Assembly: GCF_003337715.1 (NCBI RefSeq)
Contig: NZ_QPIX01000003.1
Location: 288,051-352,050, forward strand
From: Ciceribacter lividus
Lineage (GTDB): Bacteria > Pseudomonadota > Alphaproteobacteria > Rhizobiales > Rhizobiaceae
DNA: 64,000 bases
Direction of reading: 5' to 3'
In this document: piece after piece, positions 53,245 to 63,084 of the stretch
Layout: each line of letters begins with the position of its first letter
How positions within the stretch are numbered: the first letter of the stretch is position 1
Notes under the pieces: model-generated
The model's input: only the letters and a program-made list of their open reading frames with translations
Told to the model about the DNA's origin: nothing
Database searches by the model: none
Program-made: the position numbers and the translations under genes

Positions 53245-54198
53245 TTACCAGCCGGGGATCATGTGGCCGGCACGCAGCCGCGGATAGTATCGCGGATAGG
53301 TTTTCACGTCGCCGTCGAGATCGTCGTCGACTGCCGACGGCGTGATGTTGTCGAGGCAGGCGGTGATGTGGTCGGTGATGGCGTTCATCAGCGAGGTCGA
53401 AAGCCCCGGCCGCTTCATCAGGCCGATCTGCACCGGCGGTAGCGGCGGAAAACCATCAGCCTGCGTCAGCACCTTCATGCCGGTGCGCAAGGCCGACTCC
53501 GGCAGGACCGAGACCGCCATCCCGGCAAGCACGGCGGCAGCCACCACGGTCGAGGACCAGCTCGTGAACAGGATCTGGTAGTCGCGGCCATCTGCATCGA
53601 GTGCCGAGCAGGCGAGCTGGCGCCAGTTGCAGTCGCGCCGCCCGACGGCGAGCGGCACCGGCGCGTCGTCGCGCAGCGGATGGTTCGCCGACGCGACCCA
53701 GCAGAGCGGTTCCGTGCGCACCACGTCCGAGCTGCGTGCGCGCGGATTGTGGGTGACAAGCGCAATGTCGAGTTCGCCGCGGGCCATCTTTTCGGCGAGG
53801 TCCACCGAGGGTTCGCAGACGATGTATAGCTCGACGTTCGGATGCGTCTTGGCGAAGCGTCCGATGATCTCCGGCATGTAGCGGTCGGCATAGTCGTCCG
53901 GCGTGCCGATCCTCAGCGTACCCTCGAGCCGGTTGTCGTCGAAGGCGGCGATCGCCTCCGAATTCAGCCGGATGATCCGCCGGGCGTAATTGAGGAGCTT
54001 TTCCCCTTCCGCCGTAAGCCGGTTGCCGCGGCCGTCTTTCATGAAGAGCTGCTTGCCGATGCGTTCCTCGAGCCGCCGCATTTGCATGGAGACGGCCGAC
54101 TGGGTCTTGAAGACACGCGCTGCGGCCTTCGTGAAGCTTCCGGTGTCCACGATCGCGATGAAGGTCTGGAGCTGGTCGATATCGAGCGGAGCTGACAT
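53245..54198 (-). CDS. LysR-family regulator (LrhA-like)
   Basis: 317 residues from ATG 54198. The HTH is DIDQLQTFIAIVDTGSFTKAAARVFKTQSAVSMQMRRLEERIGKQLF, and the effector domain starts GTLRIGTPDDYADRYMPEIIGRF. This pattern (TGSFTKAA, QSAVSMQ, GTPDDYAD) matches the LrhA/HexA branch. It ends in a tail of acidic then Tyr/Arg-rich residues. It lies divergent from a DUF1127 gene, a neighbourhood common in rhizobia. Its target is unknown; LrhA proteins often act on motility genes, which is only suggestive here although an MCP gene lies downstream on the other strand. Confidence 0.87.
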   Translation of the reverse strand: MSAPLDIDQLQTFIAIVDTGSFTKAAARVFKTQSAVSMQMRRLEERIGKQLFMKDGRGNRLTAEGEKLLNYARRIIRLNSEAIAAFDDNRLEGTLRIGTPDDYADRYMPEIIGRFAKTHPNVELYIVCEPSVDLAEKMARGELDIALVTHNPRARSSDVVRTEPLCWVASANHPLRDDAPVPLAVGRRDCNWRQLACSALDADGRDYQILFTSWSSTVVAAAVLAGMAVSVLPESALRTGMKVLTQADGFPPLPPVQIGLMKRPGLSTSLMNAITDHITACLDNITPSAVDDDLDGDVKTYPRYYPRLRAGHMIPGW

Positions 54199-54405
54199 GG
54201 GGGAAATTCCATCAGATGGATTGATGATAACTATTAGAAACATTCGTTGGACTGATCAATAGCTTTTCAGCATCATCGTCCTGCAAATCAACCGGGGCCG
54301 ACGACATCGGCTCCCCCCAACCTCCATACCCCGCTGGTCGGCTCTACCCTTCTCCGGGTACGAGCCCGCCTCTATTCGTGCCGAAATCGAAAGGACTTTG
54401 TCGCC

Positions 54406-54705
54406 ATGAGCACGACCGAACGGATGACAGAACTCGATCTTGCAGTCTCCCGGCCGACGCTTGCCGCGCGTCTCGCCGCAACCTGGCAAGCGATGAAATC
54501 CGTTCTGCGCGCGCTGCGGAACCGACGAGCCGCGAACCGCCTTGCCGACCTCGACGATGCGCTGCTGCGCGACATCGGGCTTTCCCGTGCCGACGTCGAG
54601 AGCATTCTTCGGACCTCCGGCATTGCGGACGATCCTTCGCGTCTCCTCGCCCGCACCGCGCGCAATCGCGCCACCCGTTCGTTGCAGCCGGTGAAGTCCG
54701 AATGA
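54406..54705 (+). CDS. DUF1127 small protein
   Basis: 99 residues from ATG 54406, with AAGGA upstream. The DUF1127 core is KSVLRALRNRRAANRLADLDDALLRDIGLSRADVESILR (about 31-69), an Arg-rich helical domain. Its small members in Agrobacterium and Rhodobacter act in RNA turnover and phosphate/carbon regulation. This one is longer than the about 47-residue types, with an extra N-terminus and an Arg-rich tail (LLARTARNRATRSL). It is divergent from the LysR gene and closed by a terminator, so it is monocistronic. Confidence 0.88.
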   Translation: MSTTERMTELDLAVSRPTLAARLAATWQAMKSVLRALRNRRAANRLADLDDALLRDIGLSRADVESILRTSGIADDPSRLLARTARNRATRSLQPVKSE

Positions 54706-54752
54706 CCCTCTCCCAATCCCCGCAGGGTGACTGCCAATAACCCTGCCGACTT

Positions 54753-54786
54753 GCCCGGTGACCATCCCAGTCCCGGGCTTTTTTTT
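54753..54786 (+). terminator. Terminator of the DUF1127 gene
   Basis: GCCCGG (54753-54758) pairs with CCGGGC (54773-54778), followed by a run of eight T. Confidence 0.75.
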
Positions 54787-54922
54787 GTGCATTGGGATCT
54801 TCGCGCCCGGCCTCCCACAGGTTTTCCGTTCGCGGTAAGAGATTTCTAACTTCCGCACGAGATTCTCTTTAGCATTGCCAGCGGACCCGGGTTCTCCGGG
54901 CACGGTCACGGAGCCTTTTCAA

Positions 54923-57388
54923 ATGCGGATTTCCAGGAAGCTTCCTCTCGCGGCGGCGGTCTTCACCATCGTCGCCATCAGCGCATCGGTCGCCTTGACG
55001 CTCTTTCTCGAAAGCCGTGCGCTGCGCCAGCAGGTCTACCAGATGCTGGAAGCGACGGCCGACGGAAGGCGCAACGAAGCGAAGGGCTATCTCGAAAGCG
55101 TAAGCCTCGATATCGCGGCGATCGCCTCGAACGTCACCACCCAGCAGGCGCTCTACGGCTTCACCGGAGCATGGAAATTCCTGGGAGAGGACCCGGCCGC
55201 CGAGCTCCACCGCCGCTATATCGACGAGAACCCGAACCCCGTCGGCGAGAAATACAAGCTCGACAGCGCCAAGAAGGATGCCTTTGACCGCGCCCACAAG
55301 CAGTACCAAGCCTATTATCTCAACCATCTGCAGGCGCAGGGCTACGACGACATCCTGATGATCGATCTCGACGGCAACGTCGTCCATTCGGTCCAGAAGG
55401 AGAAGGACTACGGCACCAACCTGACGAAGGGACCCTACAAGGATACCGGCCTCGCGGAAGTCTTCTCGAAGATCGTCGCCGCCAAGGATCCGAACGCCGT
55501 CGCCATGTCCGGCTTTGCCGCCTATGCGCCCTCGAACGGCGCACCTGCCTCCTTCCTTGCCGTTCCGATCACCATGAATGGCCGCACGATCGGCGTCATC
55601 GCCTACCGCCTGCCGAACCACCGCCTCGATACCCTTTTTGCCAACCGCAAGGGTCTCGGCGAAACCGGCGAAACCGTTCTGGTGGACTCCACCGGCGCAT
55701 TGCTGAACGACAGTGCGCTCACGTCGGAGAAGGACGTCCTTTCCGCGAAGGTCGACACGGCGATGCTGCCGGTGGTCATGGAAGGCCGGGATGCCTTCGG
55801 TACCCTCTCCGGTTATCGCGACATGACCAGCCTTGCCGCCGGCGTGCCGCTCGAATTCGCCGGCACCCGCTGGGCGGTCTTCGCTCTCATCGGCGAGGAT
55901 GAAGTCGCGGCGAACCTCCGCGACACGGCACTGGTTTCCGTGCTGTTCGGCGCTCCGATCGTGCTGCTCGGCATCGTGATCGCCGTCCTCTATTCGCGTT
56001 CCCTGACCCGCCCGATCACCCGCCTCGTCGGGTCCATGGGTGCGCTTGCAAGCGGCAACACGGCGATCGCGCTCGAAGGGGAGGAGCGGCAGGACGAGAT
56101 CGGCGAAATGGTCCGCTCGGTCGCAGTCTTCCGCCAGGCTGCACTCGAGAAGCGGACGCTCGAAAGCGACGCCGAGACCCGCCGGCTCGCCGACGAGAAG
56201 GAGCGCCGGGACCGCGACGCCGAACGTGCCGCCGAGCAGGCGCGCATGACCGAAGCTGTCGAAATCCTCGGCAATGCACTGCAACGGCTGGCGAGCGGCG
56301 ACCTCACCGCGACGATCGACAAGCCGTTTGCGAGTGGGCTCGACCGCCTGCGTGTCGACTTCAACGCCTCGCTCGAACGCCTGTCGCGGACGATTTCCGC
56401 CGTCCACTCCAATGTTCACGAGATCAACGCCAAGAGCGTCAAGGTGCGGGCTTCGACGGAGGATCTGTCGCGCCGCACCGAGGAACAGGCGGCAGCGCTC
56501 GAAGAAACCACCAATTCGATCCGCCAGATCATGGAGGCGATCCGCCAGTCCTCAGAGCGCGCCGAGACCGCGTCCCGGCTTGCCGGGACGGCCCGCAACA
56601 ATTCCGACCGTTCGGCGGGGATCGTCGGCGAGGCGGTGAACGCGATGGCGCGCATCGAGAGCGCCTCGTCGGAAATCTCGAAGATCATCAACGTCATCGA
56701 CGAGATCGCCTTCCAGACCAACCTGCTCGCGCTCAATGCCGGTGTCGAGGCGGCGCGCGCGGGCGAAGCCGGCAAGGGTTTTGCCGTCGTCGCGCAGGAA
56801 GTCCGTGAACTTGCCCAGCGTTCCGCCCAGGCGGCCCGCGAGATCAAGGCGCTCATCATCAAGTCCGGTGACGAAGTCGCAAGCGGCGTCGGGCTCGTCA
56901 AGGAAAGCGGTGACCTGCTGTCCTCGATCGCCGGCCAGGTGGTCGAGATCAACGACCACATCCACTCGATCGCCACTGCGGCGCGGCAGCAGTCGGAGGG
57001 ACTGAAGGAGATCAATTCGGCCGTCGCGCGGATGGAGGACGTCACCCATCAGAACGCCCGCGCCGCCGAGCAGACCGACCGCGAGATGACGACACTCTCG
57101 AACGACACCCATACGCTTTCCGATGTCGTCGGGCAGTTCAACGTCGACCGGAGCCTCGCGTCGCAGGGCGCGACCGGCCTCAGGCAGGCTACGAGTACTG
57201 GCCCTGCCGAGCCGCGGGTCTTCCAGGCGCCGTCGCCGCGTCCGCGTGTGACGCCGGCCAGCCAGACCTCCCGTCCCGTCAGTTCGCCGGCCCGTGCGCT
57301 TCTTGGAAAGATCACCAACCGGCTGAACGTGAAAACCGGCGCTTCCGGCGCCGAGGCTTCCAGTGGCGGGGACTGGGAAGAATTCTGA
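54923..57388 (+). CDS. Methyl-accepting chemotaxis protein with C-terminal CheR/CheB pentapeptide
   Basis: 821 residues from ATG 54923. TM1 is [20 protein letters not shown], followed by a large periplasmic sensor of about 310 residues with dCache-like stretches ([43 protein letters not shown]). TM2 is [20 protein letters not shown], then HAMP segments. The signalling tip [39 protein letters not shown] is canonical. The last residues GDWEEF match the xWxxF tether for CheR and CheB after a Pro/Ser/Arg-rich linker, so this is a high-abundance-type receptor able to help others adapt. The ligand is unknown. Its SD is weak (GGAGCC). Confidence 0.93.
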   Translation: MRISRKLPLAAAVFTIVAISASVALTLFLESRALRQQVYQMLEATADGRRNEAKGYLESVSLDIAAIASNVTTQQALYGFTGAWKFLGEDPAAELHRRYIDENPNPVGEKYKLDSAKKDAFDRAHKQYQAYYLNHLQAQGYDDILMIDLDGNVVHSVQKEKDYGTNLTKGPYKDTGLAEVFSKIVAAKDPNAVAMSGFAAYAPSNGAPASFLAVPITMNGRTIGVIAYRLPNHRLDTLFANRKGLGETGETVLVDSTGALLNDSALTSEKDVLSAKVDTAMLPVVMEGRDAFGTLSGYRDMTSLAAGVPLEFAGTRWAVFALIGEDEVAANLRDTALVSVLFGAPIVLLGIVIAVLYSRSLTRPITRLVGSMGALASGNTAIALEGEERQDEIGEMVRSVAVFRQAALEKRTLESDAETRRLADEKERRDRDAERAAEQARMTEAVEILGNALQRLASGDLTATIDKPFASGLDRLRVDFNASLERLSRTISAVHSNVHEINAKSVKVRASTEDLSRRTEEQAAALEETTNSIRQIMEAIRQSSERAETASRLAGTARNNSDRSAGIVGEAVNAMARIESASSEISKIINVIDEIAFQTNLLALNAGVEAARAGEAGKGFAVVAQEVRELAQRSAQAAREIKALIIKSGDEVASGVGLVKESGDLLSSIAGQVVEINDHIHSIATAARQQSEGLKEINSAVARMEDVTHQNARAAEQTDREMTTLSNDTHTLSDVVGQFNVDRSLASQGATGLRQATSTGPAEPRVFQAPSPRPRVTPASQTSRPVSSPARALLGKITNRLNVKTGASGAEASSGGDWEEF

Positions 57389-57395
57389 GACCAGC

Positions 57396-57412
57396 GTGGC
57401 GGCTTCCGCCAC
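57396..57412. terminator. Hairpin between the MCP and DUF937 genes
   Basis: GTGGCGG (57396-57402) and CCGCCAC (57406-57412) form a 7-bp stem between convergent genes. No T-run. Confidence 0.45.
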
Positions 57413-57437
57413 CTATGCCTGAATCGGGACGAAAGGA

Positions 57438-58340
57438 TCAGCCTTTGCCGTTCGGCGGCACATCGCCTTGCGGCGCCGGCTCCCCTTGCGGGGTCTCATG
57501 CGTCTGGTCGAGATAGCTGTCGAAGATCTGCTCCATGCTCTTCTGGTAGCTCTTCTGCACTTCGAGCCCGCTGTCGAACATGGCGTTCACCATCGTCGTG
57601 AACTGCTCGGTCGCCTGACCCTTCGGCTTTTCGGCAGGCTTGGCGGCCTCGCCCTGTGGCGTCGGGGCCGGCCCGGCATAACCCGCCATCATCTCCTGGA
57701 AAGCCCTGGTGAAAGGATTGTCGAAGAAGGGGTTGGCGGTCGGTGCGGGTTGCGGCTGGGCGGGCTTGACGCCGAACATCGTCTGCATCGCCTGCGTGAA
57801 CGGATTGTCGAAGAGGTTCGGCTCCTTCGGCTTTGCCTTCGGTGCAAAGCCCATGCCTTCGAGCCACTGCCGGGTCATCGCTCCCATCGGCGAGTTGGCG
57901 AAGGCCGTGGCGTCGAACTGGCCGGTGGTCTGCTTGGAAAGCCCGCCCATGATCGTGTCGGCCATCACCGGCATCATCTTCTTGAAGATGTCCTGGCTGA
58001 TGCCGGTGAACTGCGCCGCCTGGGCGGCGATTGCGCGCGAAACCTCCTTTGAGCCGAAGAGCTGTTCGAGCACGGTGTTGCCGTCGGCGATGCCCTGCGG
58101 CGTAAACGCCGCGGTCATGTCCTCGAAGTATTTCGCATAGTTCCCGGATGCCATCGCGCTGAGGAGCGCCGTCATGTCGTAGGGATTGGTGGTGTTGCGC
58201 TTGAAGCCGGAGGAAAAGGCCGGCATCAGCGCCGCCACCGCCTGCGCAGCCTGCTCCTGGGCGAGGTTGAACTGTCTGGCCACCGCTTCCATGGCCGTCC
58301 CGTTCTGCGCCTGCAACATCATCTCGAACAGTGGTAGCAT
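57438..58340 (-). CDS. DUF937 domain protein with internal repeats
   Basis: 300 residues. The N-terminal half is DUF937-like (FNLAQEQAAQAVAALMPAFSSGFKRN, LEQLFGSKEVSRAIAAQAAQFTGISQDIFKKMMPVMADTIMGGLS), a helical family of unknown function. The second half carries two copies of a motif, NLFDNPFTQAMQTMFG and NPFFDNPFTRAFQEMMAG, then a tail with VNAMFDSGLEVQKSYQKSMEQIFDSYL that resembles phasin-like helices. It lies 125 bases downstream of gshA on the same strand. Role unknown; a surface-binding or granule-associated role is speculative. Confidence 0.75.
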   Translation of the reverse strand: MLPLFEMMLQAQNGTAMEAVARQFNLAQEQAAQAVAALMPAFSSGFKRNTTNPYDMTALLSAMASGNYAKYFEDMTAAFTPQGIADGNTVLEQLFGSKEVSRAIAAQAAQFTGISQDIFKKMMPVMADTIMGGLSKQTTGQFDATAFANSPMGAMTRQWLEGMGFAPKAKPKEPNLFDNPFTQAMQTMFGVKPAQPQPAPTANPFFDNPFTRAFQEMMAGYAGPAPTPQGEAAKPAEKPKGQATEQFTTMVNAMFDSGLEVQKSYQKSMEQIFDSYLDQTHETPQGEPAPQGDVPPNGKG

Positions 58341-58465
58341 GGATGGCGGCCCTCCGGTTGCATGCAGCGCGTCGTTCCCGCACTATAACCGGAAAAAGCC
58401 GAGCGCAAACCGCTTTTTAGCGGCGCCCGGCCGGGTGGGGCGGGGTGCGGCCGATGGCGCCTGCT

Positions 58466-59839
58466 TCAGTACTGGTAGTCCTCGAAGACGTGGTCGATAT
58501 CCCGATTCCACCGACCGCCGTAGAGCGCCAGCATGTCCTCGGCGAGCGTCGTCTTCTTGGCGAGGATTTCATCGAGCGAGGCGAGGAAGACGCTCTCGTC
58601 CTGGCCTTCGCTGTTGAGGCGCGCACGCGCCTTGAGGCCCGCGCGCGAGAGATCGACGACCTGCCGTGCGACGTCGAGCACGCTATGGCCGGCAACTTCG
58701 GCGGCCAGCGCCTTGGCCGGCACCGCGTCGCGCATGGCGATGACGTCGGCATGGGTCCAGTTACGGGTGAGGTCGTCTGCCGCTGCAAGGCTCGCATCGT
58801 CGTAGAGGAGGCCGACCCAGAAGGCAGGCAGTGCGCAGATTCGCCGCCACGGCCCGCCGTCGGCGCCGCGCATCTCGAGGAAGCGCTTCAGACGGACATC
58901 GGGGAAGAGCGTCGAGAGGTGGTTGGTCCAGTCGCCGAGCGTCGGCTCCCAATCGGCGATTTCGCCCTTCAGCGCGCCGGCCATGAACTGGCGGAAGGTG
59001 ACGTGGGTGCAGTCGTGGTAACGCCCGTCGCGGACGACGAAATACATCGGAACGTCGAGTGCCCATTCGACATAATCGGCAAAGCCGAAAGTCTCGTTGA
59101 AGGCGAAGGGCAGGGCGCCGGCACGTGCATTGTCCGTATCCCGCCAGATGTCGCCGCGCCAGGAGAGCAGCCCGTTCGGCTTGCCGTCGGTAAACGGCGA
59201 TGAGGCGAAGAGGGCGGTCGCGACCGACTGCAGCTTCATTGACACGCGCATCTTCCGGCGCATGTCTTCTTCGGACGAGAAGTCGAGGTTCACCTGGATG
59301 GTGCAGGTCCGGTACATCATGTCCAGTCCCTGGCTGCCCACCTTCGGCATGTAGCGCGTCATGATCTCGTAGCGCGATTTCGGCATGCGCGGCGTTTCGG
59401 CAAGCGTCCATTTCGGGCTGCCGCCGATGCCGAGAAAACGGATGCCCATCGGCTCGGCGACGTCGCGCAGCACCGAAAGATGCTGGTTCGATTCCCGGCA
59501 GGTCTCGTGAAGCGTTTCGAGCGCGCCGCCGGAGAGTTCGAACTGCCCGCCCGGCTCGATGGAGATCGCGCCTTCACCGTCGCCGCCGGCAAGTCCGATG
59601 ATGTTCTCCCCGTCCATGATCGGTTCCCAGCCGAGCTTCTTCTGCATGCCGTTGAGCAGCGCCGAAATGCTCGCTTCGCCGGAATAGGGGACCGGGCTGT
59701 TGTCCGCCCGGAAGAAGGCGAACTTCTCGTGCTCCGTTCCGATCCGGAAAGCCTCCCGCGGCTTGCAACCGTCTGCGAGATAGGCGACCATTTCGTCGAC
59801 CGACGTGAGCGGAGTGTGATCGGTGGTGTCGCGGGCCAT
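58466..59839 (-). CDS. gshA: Glutamate-cysteine ligase (plant/alphaproteobacterial type)
   Basis: 457 residues, typical for the alphaproteobacterial-plant class. IGTEHEKFAFFRADNSPVPYSG, GAISIEPGGQFELSGGALETLHETCRESNQHL and MRYMPKVGSQGLDMMYRTCTIQVNLDFSSEEDMRRKMRVSMKLQ are diagnostic. It joins Glu and Cys, the first step of glutathione synthesis. The frame starts at ATG 59839. It lies 140 bases after rsmE on the same strand, the usual rsmE-gshA arrangement of Rhizobiales. Confidence 0.95.
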   Translation of the reverse strand: MARDTTDHTPLTSVDEMVAYLADGCKPREAFRIGTEHEKFAFFRADNSPVPYSGEASISALLNGMQKKLGWEPIMDGENIIGLAGGDGEGAISIEPGGQFELSGGALETLHETCRESNQHLSVLRDVAEPMGIRFLGIGGSPKWTLAETPRMPKSRYEIMTRYMPKVGSQGLDMMYRTCTIQVNLDFSSEEDMRRKMRVSMKLQSVATALFASSPFTDGKPNGLLSWRGDIWRDTDNARAGALPFAFNETFGFADYVEWALDVPMYFVVRDGRYHDCTHVTFRQFMAGALKGEIADWEPTLGDWTNHLSTLFPDVRLKRFLEMRGADGGPWRRICALPAFWVGLLYDDASLAAADDLTRNWTHADVIAMRDAVPAKALAAEVAGHSVLDVARQVVDLSRAGLKARARLNSEGQDESVFLASLDEILAKKTTLAEDMLALYGGRWNRDIDHVFEDYQY

Positions 59840-59979
59840 GCAGTGAACCTTGTTGGCGAAGTCGGCCCAAGGAGCGGACCATCGCGTGAATGGACCGGAA
59901 TGAAGCCGGTGCGCAAGTGAAATTCTCTCAAGCCTTCGTCAAAAAAATCGGAAGCTTGCGGCAGGTCAAGCCCGTCTCG

Positions 59980-60717
59980 TCAATGCCAGTCGCCGACGGT
60001 TGCCTGCACGACGGCAAGCGCCGCGACCGCGGCGGTATCGGCGCGAAGGATGCGCGGCCCGAGCGGGATCGCGGTGACGAAATCGAGGTCGCGCAGCAGG
60101 GCCCGTTCCTCCTCGGAAAAACCACCCTCCGGCCCGACGAGCAGGGCGAGCGAGCGCTCGCGGATACCCTGAAGGGCGGCGAGCGGGTTTTGTGTCGCGC
60201 TATCCTCGTCGCAGAAGATGATCCGCCGCGTCGCGGGCCAGCGTTCCAGCAGGTCCTTCAGCCGCTTCGGCGCCTCGACCGTCGGGATCGAAAGGACGCC
60301 GCACTGTTCGGCGGCCTCGACGGCGTTCGCCTGCAGGCGGTCGAGATTGGTGATCTTGCCCTGGACGTGCTGGGTCATCACCGGCTGCAGGAGCCCCGCA
60401 CCCATTTCGACGGCCTTCTGCACGAGGTAGTCCATGCGCCCGACCTTCAGGGGCGCAAAGAGGAAGTGCAGGTCGCAGGGCTCGGGCTGCGGGCGCGTCT
60501 GTTCCGCCGCGGTCATGACGATGCGCTTGCGCGTCGGGAAGGCGAGGGTCGCCTTCCATTCGCCGTCGCGCCCGTTGAAGAGGAGGAGTTCGGAGCCTTC
60601 CGCCATTCGGAGCACGTTGGCGAGATAGTTGAACTGCTCCGGGCTGGTCTCGACCGTCGCGCCGGCAGAAAGCCCCGCGGCGACGAAAAGCCTCTGCATC
60701 CGGTAGTTGGCGCGCAT
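59980..60717 (-). CDS. rsmE: 16S rRNA (uracil-1498-N3)-methyltransferase RsmE
   Basis: 245 residues. The N-terminal PUA-like part ([31 protein letters not shown]) is followed by the SPOUT knot: [34 protein letters not shown] and the SAM loop [16 protein letters not shown]. It methylates U1498 of 16S rRNA (E. coli numbering). The ATG at 60717 opens [11 protein letters not shown]. It lies 21 bases from pit, the next gene upstream on the same strand, and may be read from it. Confidence 0.95.
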   Translation of the reverse strand: MRANYRMQRLFVAAGLSAGATVETSPEQFNYLANVLRMAEGSELLLFNGRDGEWKATLAFPTRKRIVMTAAEQTRPQPEPCDLHFLFAPLKVGRMDYLVQKAVEMGAGLLQPVMTQHVQGKITNLDRLQANAVEAAEQCGVLSIPTVEAPKRLKDLLERWPATRRIIFCDEDSATQNPLAALQGIRERSLALLVGPEGGFSEEERALLRDLDFVTAIPLGPRILRADTAAVAALAVVQATVGDWH

Positions 60718-60738
60718 GGGTTCCCCGTCTTCCCCTCG

Positions 60739-62244
60739 TTACACGAAGAGCTGGAACATAACCCAGTAGATCAGCGCCGCAAGCCCCGCAGCCGCCGGGA
60801 CGGTGATGATCCACGCGGCGACGATCGTCATGAAGTGCGAGCGCCGGACGAGATAGCGGCGACGCATTTCGTCTGAGTTGCGGTCGGTGGCTTCCTCGAC
60901 GACCCAGCGGTCCGACTTGGCGCGGATGTAGTCCACGCGCCGCTTGGAGTTGCGGGTATACCATTCGCGGAAGAAGCCGACCCCGAAGACCGCACCGACG
61001 GCGATGTGCGTCGAACTGACCGGCAGACCCAGCCAGGAGGCGACGATGACCGTGACGGCTGCCGACAGCGAAACGCAATAGGCCCGCATCGGGTTGAGCT
61101 TGGTGATCTGCTCGCCGACGAGGCGGATGAGTTTCGGGCCGAAGAGGAAGAGGCCGAGCGAGATGCCGGTTGCGCCGATCACCATCACCCAGATCGGAAT
61201 CTCGACCTTGGCGGCGATCTCGTGCGCGCGGATGGCGTGAACGATTGCAGAGAGCGGACCGATCGCATTCGCCACGTCGTTCGCACCGTGGGCGAAGGAA
61301 AGGAGTGCTGCCGCGAAGATGAGCGGCAGGCGGAAGAGCTTGCGGAGCGACTGGTTGCGGTTTTCGAGCCCGACGGACTGCCGCCGGATGAGCGGCACGC
61401 TGAGCGCCCAGCCGATCGCCCCCGTCACAACGCCGACCAGCACGGCGGCGGTAAGGCTGACATGCATCAGCTGCTTCAGCCCTTTCAGCGCCAGATAGGC
61501 GCAGAAGGTTCCGATCATCAGCGCGATCAGGATCGGCACCCAGCGTCGGGCGGCCGCGATCTTGTCGTGCCGGTAGATGATGAATTCCTTGATGAAGGCG
61601 AGGAACAGGGCGGCGATGACACCGCCGAGCAGCGGCGAGATCACCCAGCTTGCGGCGATCCCGATCATCGATTCCCAGTTGACCGCACCGACCCCGGCAG
61701 CGGCAATTCCCGAACCCATCACCCCGCCGACCACGGCATGGGTCGTCGAGACCGGCGCGCCGATCCAGGTGGCGAGATTGACCCAGAGCGCCGAAGAGAG
61801 CAGAGCGGCCATCATCGCCCAGACGAAGACTTCGGCGTTCGGCACCTGTGCCGGATCGACGATCCCTTTGGAGATGGTCGAAACCACGTCGCCGCCGGCA
61901 ATCAGGGCGCCGGCGGATTCGAAGATCACCGCGATGACGAGCGCCGTCGTCATCGTCATCGCCCGCGATCCGACCGCCGGGCCGACATTGTTGGTGACGT
62001 CGTTGGCGCCGATGTTCATCGCCATGTAGGCACCGATCGCGGCCGCCGCGATGACCATGACGGCGCCCGGCTGGTTGATCACATAGGCGCCGGCGAAGAT
62101 CATCGTCGTCACCAGGAAGATCAGGCCGATGCCGACCGGCGCGTAGCCGCGGGAGATGTGCTGGGCTGCCTCCTCGACATAGGCGAATTTGTCGAGATCC
62201 TTGTCGAGAGTGGGCTTGACGAGGCTGGGCGGCGACTTGGCCAT
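60739..62244 (-). CDS. pit: PiT family inorganic phosphate transporter
   Basis: 501 residues with about ten TM helices. The two PiT signatures GANDVTNNVGPAVGSRAMT and GANDVANAIGPLSAIVHAI are present in opposite halves, with a cytoplasmic segment between (PLIRRQSVGLENRNQSLRKLF). It is a low-affinity H+- or Na+-driven phosphate importer. It has a long N-terminus (SPPSLVKPTLDKDLDKFAYVEEAAQHIS). No DUF47/PhoU-like gene lies upstream, unlike orfA-pit of S. meliloti. A consensus Pho box sits about 151-168 bases upstream of the ATG at 62244, so PhoB control, probably repression on starvation, is expected. Confidence 0.93.
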   Translation of the reverse strand: MAKSPPSLVKPTLDKDLDKFAYVEEAAQHISRGYAPVGIGLIFLVTTMIFAGAYVINQPGAVMVIAAAAIGAYMAMNIGANDVTNNVGPAVGSRAMTMTTALVIAVIFESAGALIAGGDVVSTISKGIVDPAQVPNAEVFVWAMMAALLSSALWVNLATWIGAPVSTTHAVVGGVMGSGIAAAGVGAVNWESMIGIAASWVISPLLGGVIAALFLAFIKEFIIYRHDKIAAARRWVPILIALMIGTFCAYLALKGLKQLMHVSLTAAVLVGVVTGAIGWALSVPLIRRQSVGLENRNQSLRKLFRLPLIFAAALLSFAHGANDVANAIGPLSAIVHAIRAHEIAAKVEIPIWVMVIGATGISLGLFLFGPKLIRLVGEQITKLNPMRAYCVSLSAAVTVIVASWLGLPVSSTHIAVGAVFGVGFFREWYTRNSKRRVDYIRAKSDRWVVEEATDRNSDEMRRRYLVRRSHFMTIVAAWIITVPAAAGLAALIYWVMFQLFV

Positions 62245-62394
62245 GACGATACTGCCTTCCTGAGGGGCACCCCCCGAGGGCCGCCCTTCCGCGAAATCCT
62301 GTAGATGACGACGAAACGCTGCTGTGACCGTCCGGTTCTGCGCGATGTTCCGAATTCGCCCTTTGCCCTAGTGGCAAAGCGGCGCAGGCGCAAT

Positions 62395-62412
62395 ATGACA
62401 GTTTTATGACAG
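62395..62412 (-). promoter_or_regulatory. Pho box upstream of pit
   Basis: On the minus strand it reads CTGTCATAAAACTGTCAT, two direct CTGTCAT repeats 11 bases apart, matching the PhoB consensus CTGTCATAWAWCTGTCAY. It lies just after the Nudix stop and 151 bases before the pit ATG. Confidence 0.8.
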
Positions 62413-62419
62413 CCCGATT

Positions 62420-62920
62420 TTACGAGCCTTCGACAGGATTCTTGGGCTTGGCGAGTGCACCGGCCGTCTTTTCGGCGAACGCGTGCAGCAACACCTTCAG
62501 TTCCGGCTCGCGGACCCGGGCGGCTGCTTCCTCGGGGCTCACCCATTCCAGCCGGCGCATCCCCTTCTCCGGGAAGTCCTTGGTCATTTCCTTGACCTCG
62601 AGCGCGTGCACCTGAACCCGGCACGCGACCTTGAGGCCCCCTTCCATGCCCTTGGCATAGCCGTAGTAGCCGATCGGCTCGCGGGAGACCTTGCCCCGCA
62701 CGCCGGCCTCTTCCCAAGCCTCACGCTCGGCCACTGTATGGGACTTCTTGCCGGCCATCGGCCAGCCTTTCGGGATCACCCATCGGCCGGTGTCGCGGCT
62801 CGTCAGCAGAAGGATCTCGATGCCCCCCTGCTTCTTGCGCGGACGGTAGCACAGGGCGGCATATTGCTGGCGCGGCGGCCGCCGCAACATCAACTGCACG
62901 TCCGAGGCTATCCGGCTCAT
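62420..62920 (-). CDS. Nudix hydrolase (diphosphoinositol/dinucleoside polyphosphate type)
   Basis: 166 residues from ATG 62920. The Nudix box runs from KGWPMAGKKSHTVAEREAWEEAGVRG: REAWEEAG is intact but the Glu expected at position 7 is Lys. WVIPKGWPMAGK is the hallmark of the small rhizobial DIPP-like Nudix family. TSRDTGRWVIPKG and YYGYAKGMEGG are also typical. It hydrolyses nucleoside diphosphate-linked or similar compounds; the substrate cannot be told. It lies upstream of pit on the same strand, with the Pho box between them. Confidence 0.88.
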   Translation of the reverse strand: MSRIASDVQLMLRRPPRQQYAALCYRPRKKQGGIEILLLTSRDTGRWVIPKGWPMAGKKSHTVAEREAWEEAGVRGKVSREPIGYYGYAKGMEGGLKVACRVQVHALEVKEMTKDFPEKGMRRLEWVSPEEAAARVREPELKVLLHAFAEKTAGALAKPKNPVEGS

Positions 62921-63084
62921 GATCGTCAATTCCCGCTGTCTCCCGTCTTCGAAGCTTACGCTCTGGTTGTGTTCGTTCGGTGACCTCTCCGGATTCACAC
63001 GGCGAATCAGTCAAGCGACCGTTTAACCGTTGATGTTGGATCAACGGCACGTCAGGTCAAGTGTTCCGCTTGTCCACTTTTGGG

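Noticed and set aside
60200..62377. 725-codon minus-strand frame overlapping pit and rsmE in another frame
   Set aside because: Shares the strand with pit but is out of frame, rich in Arg/Gly/Pro and without TM segments or motifs.
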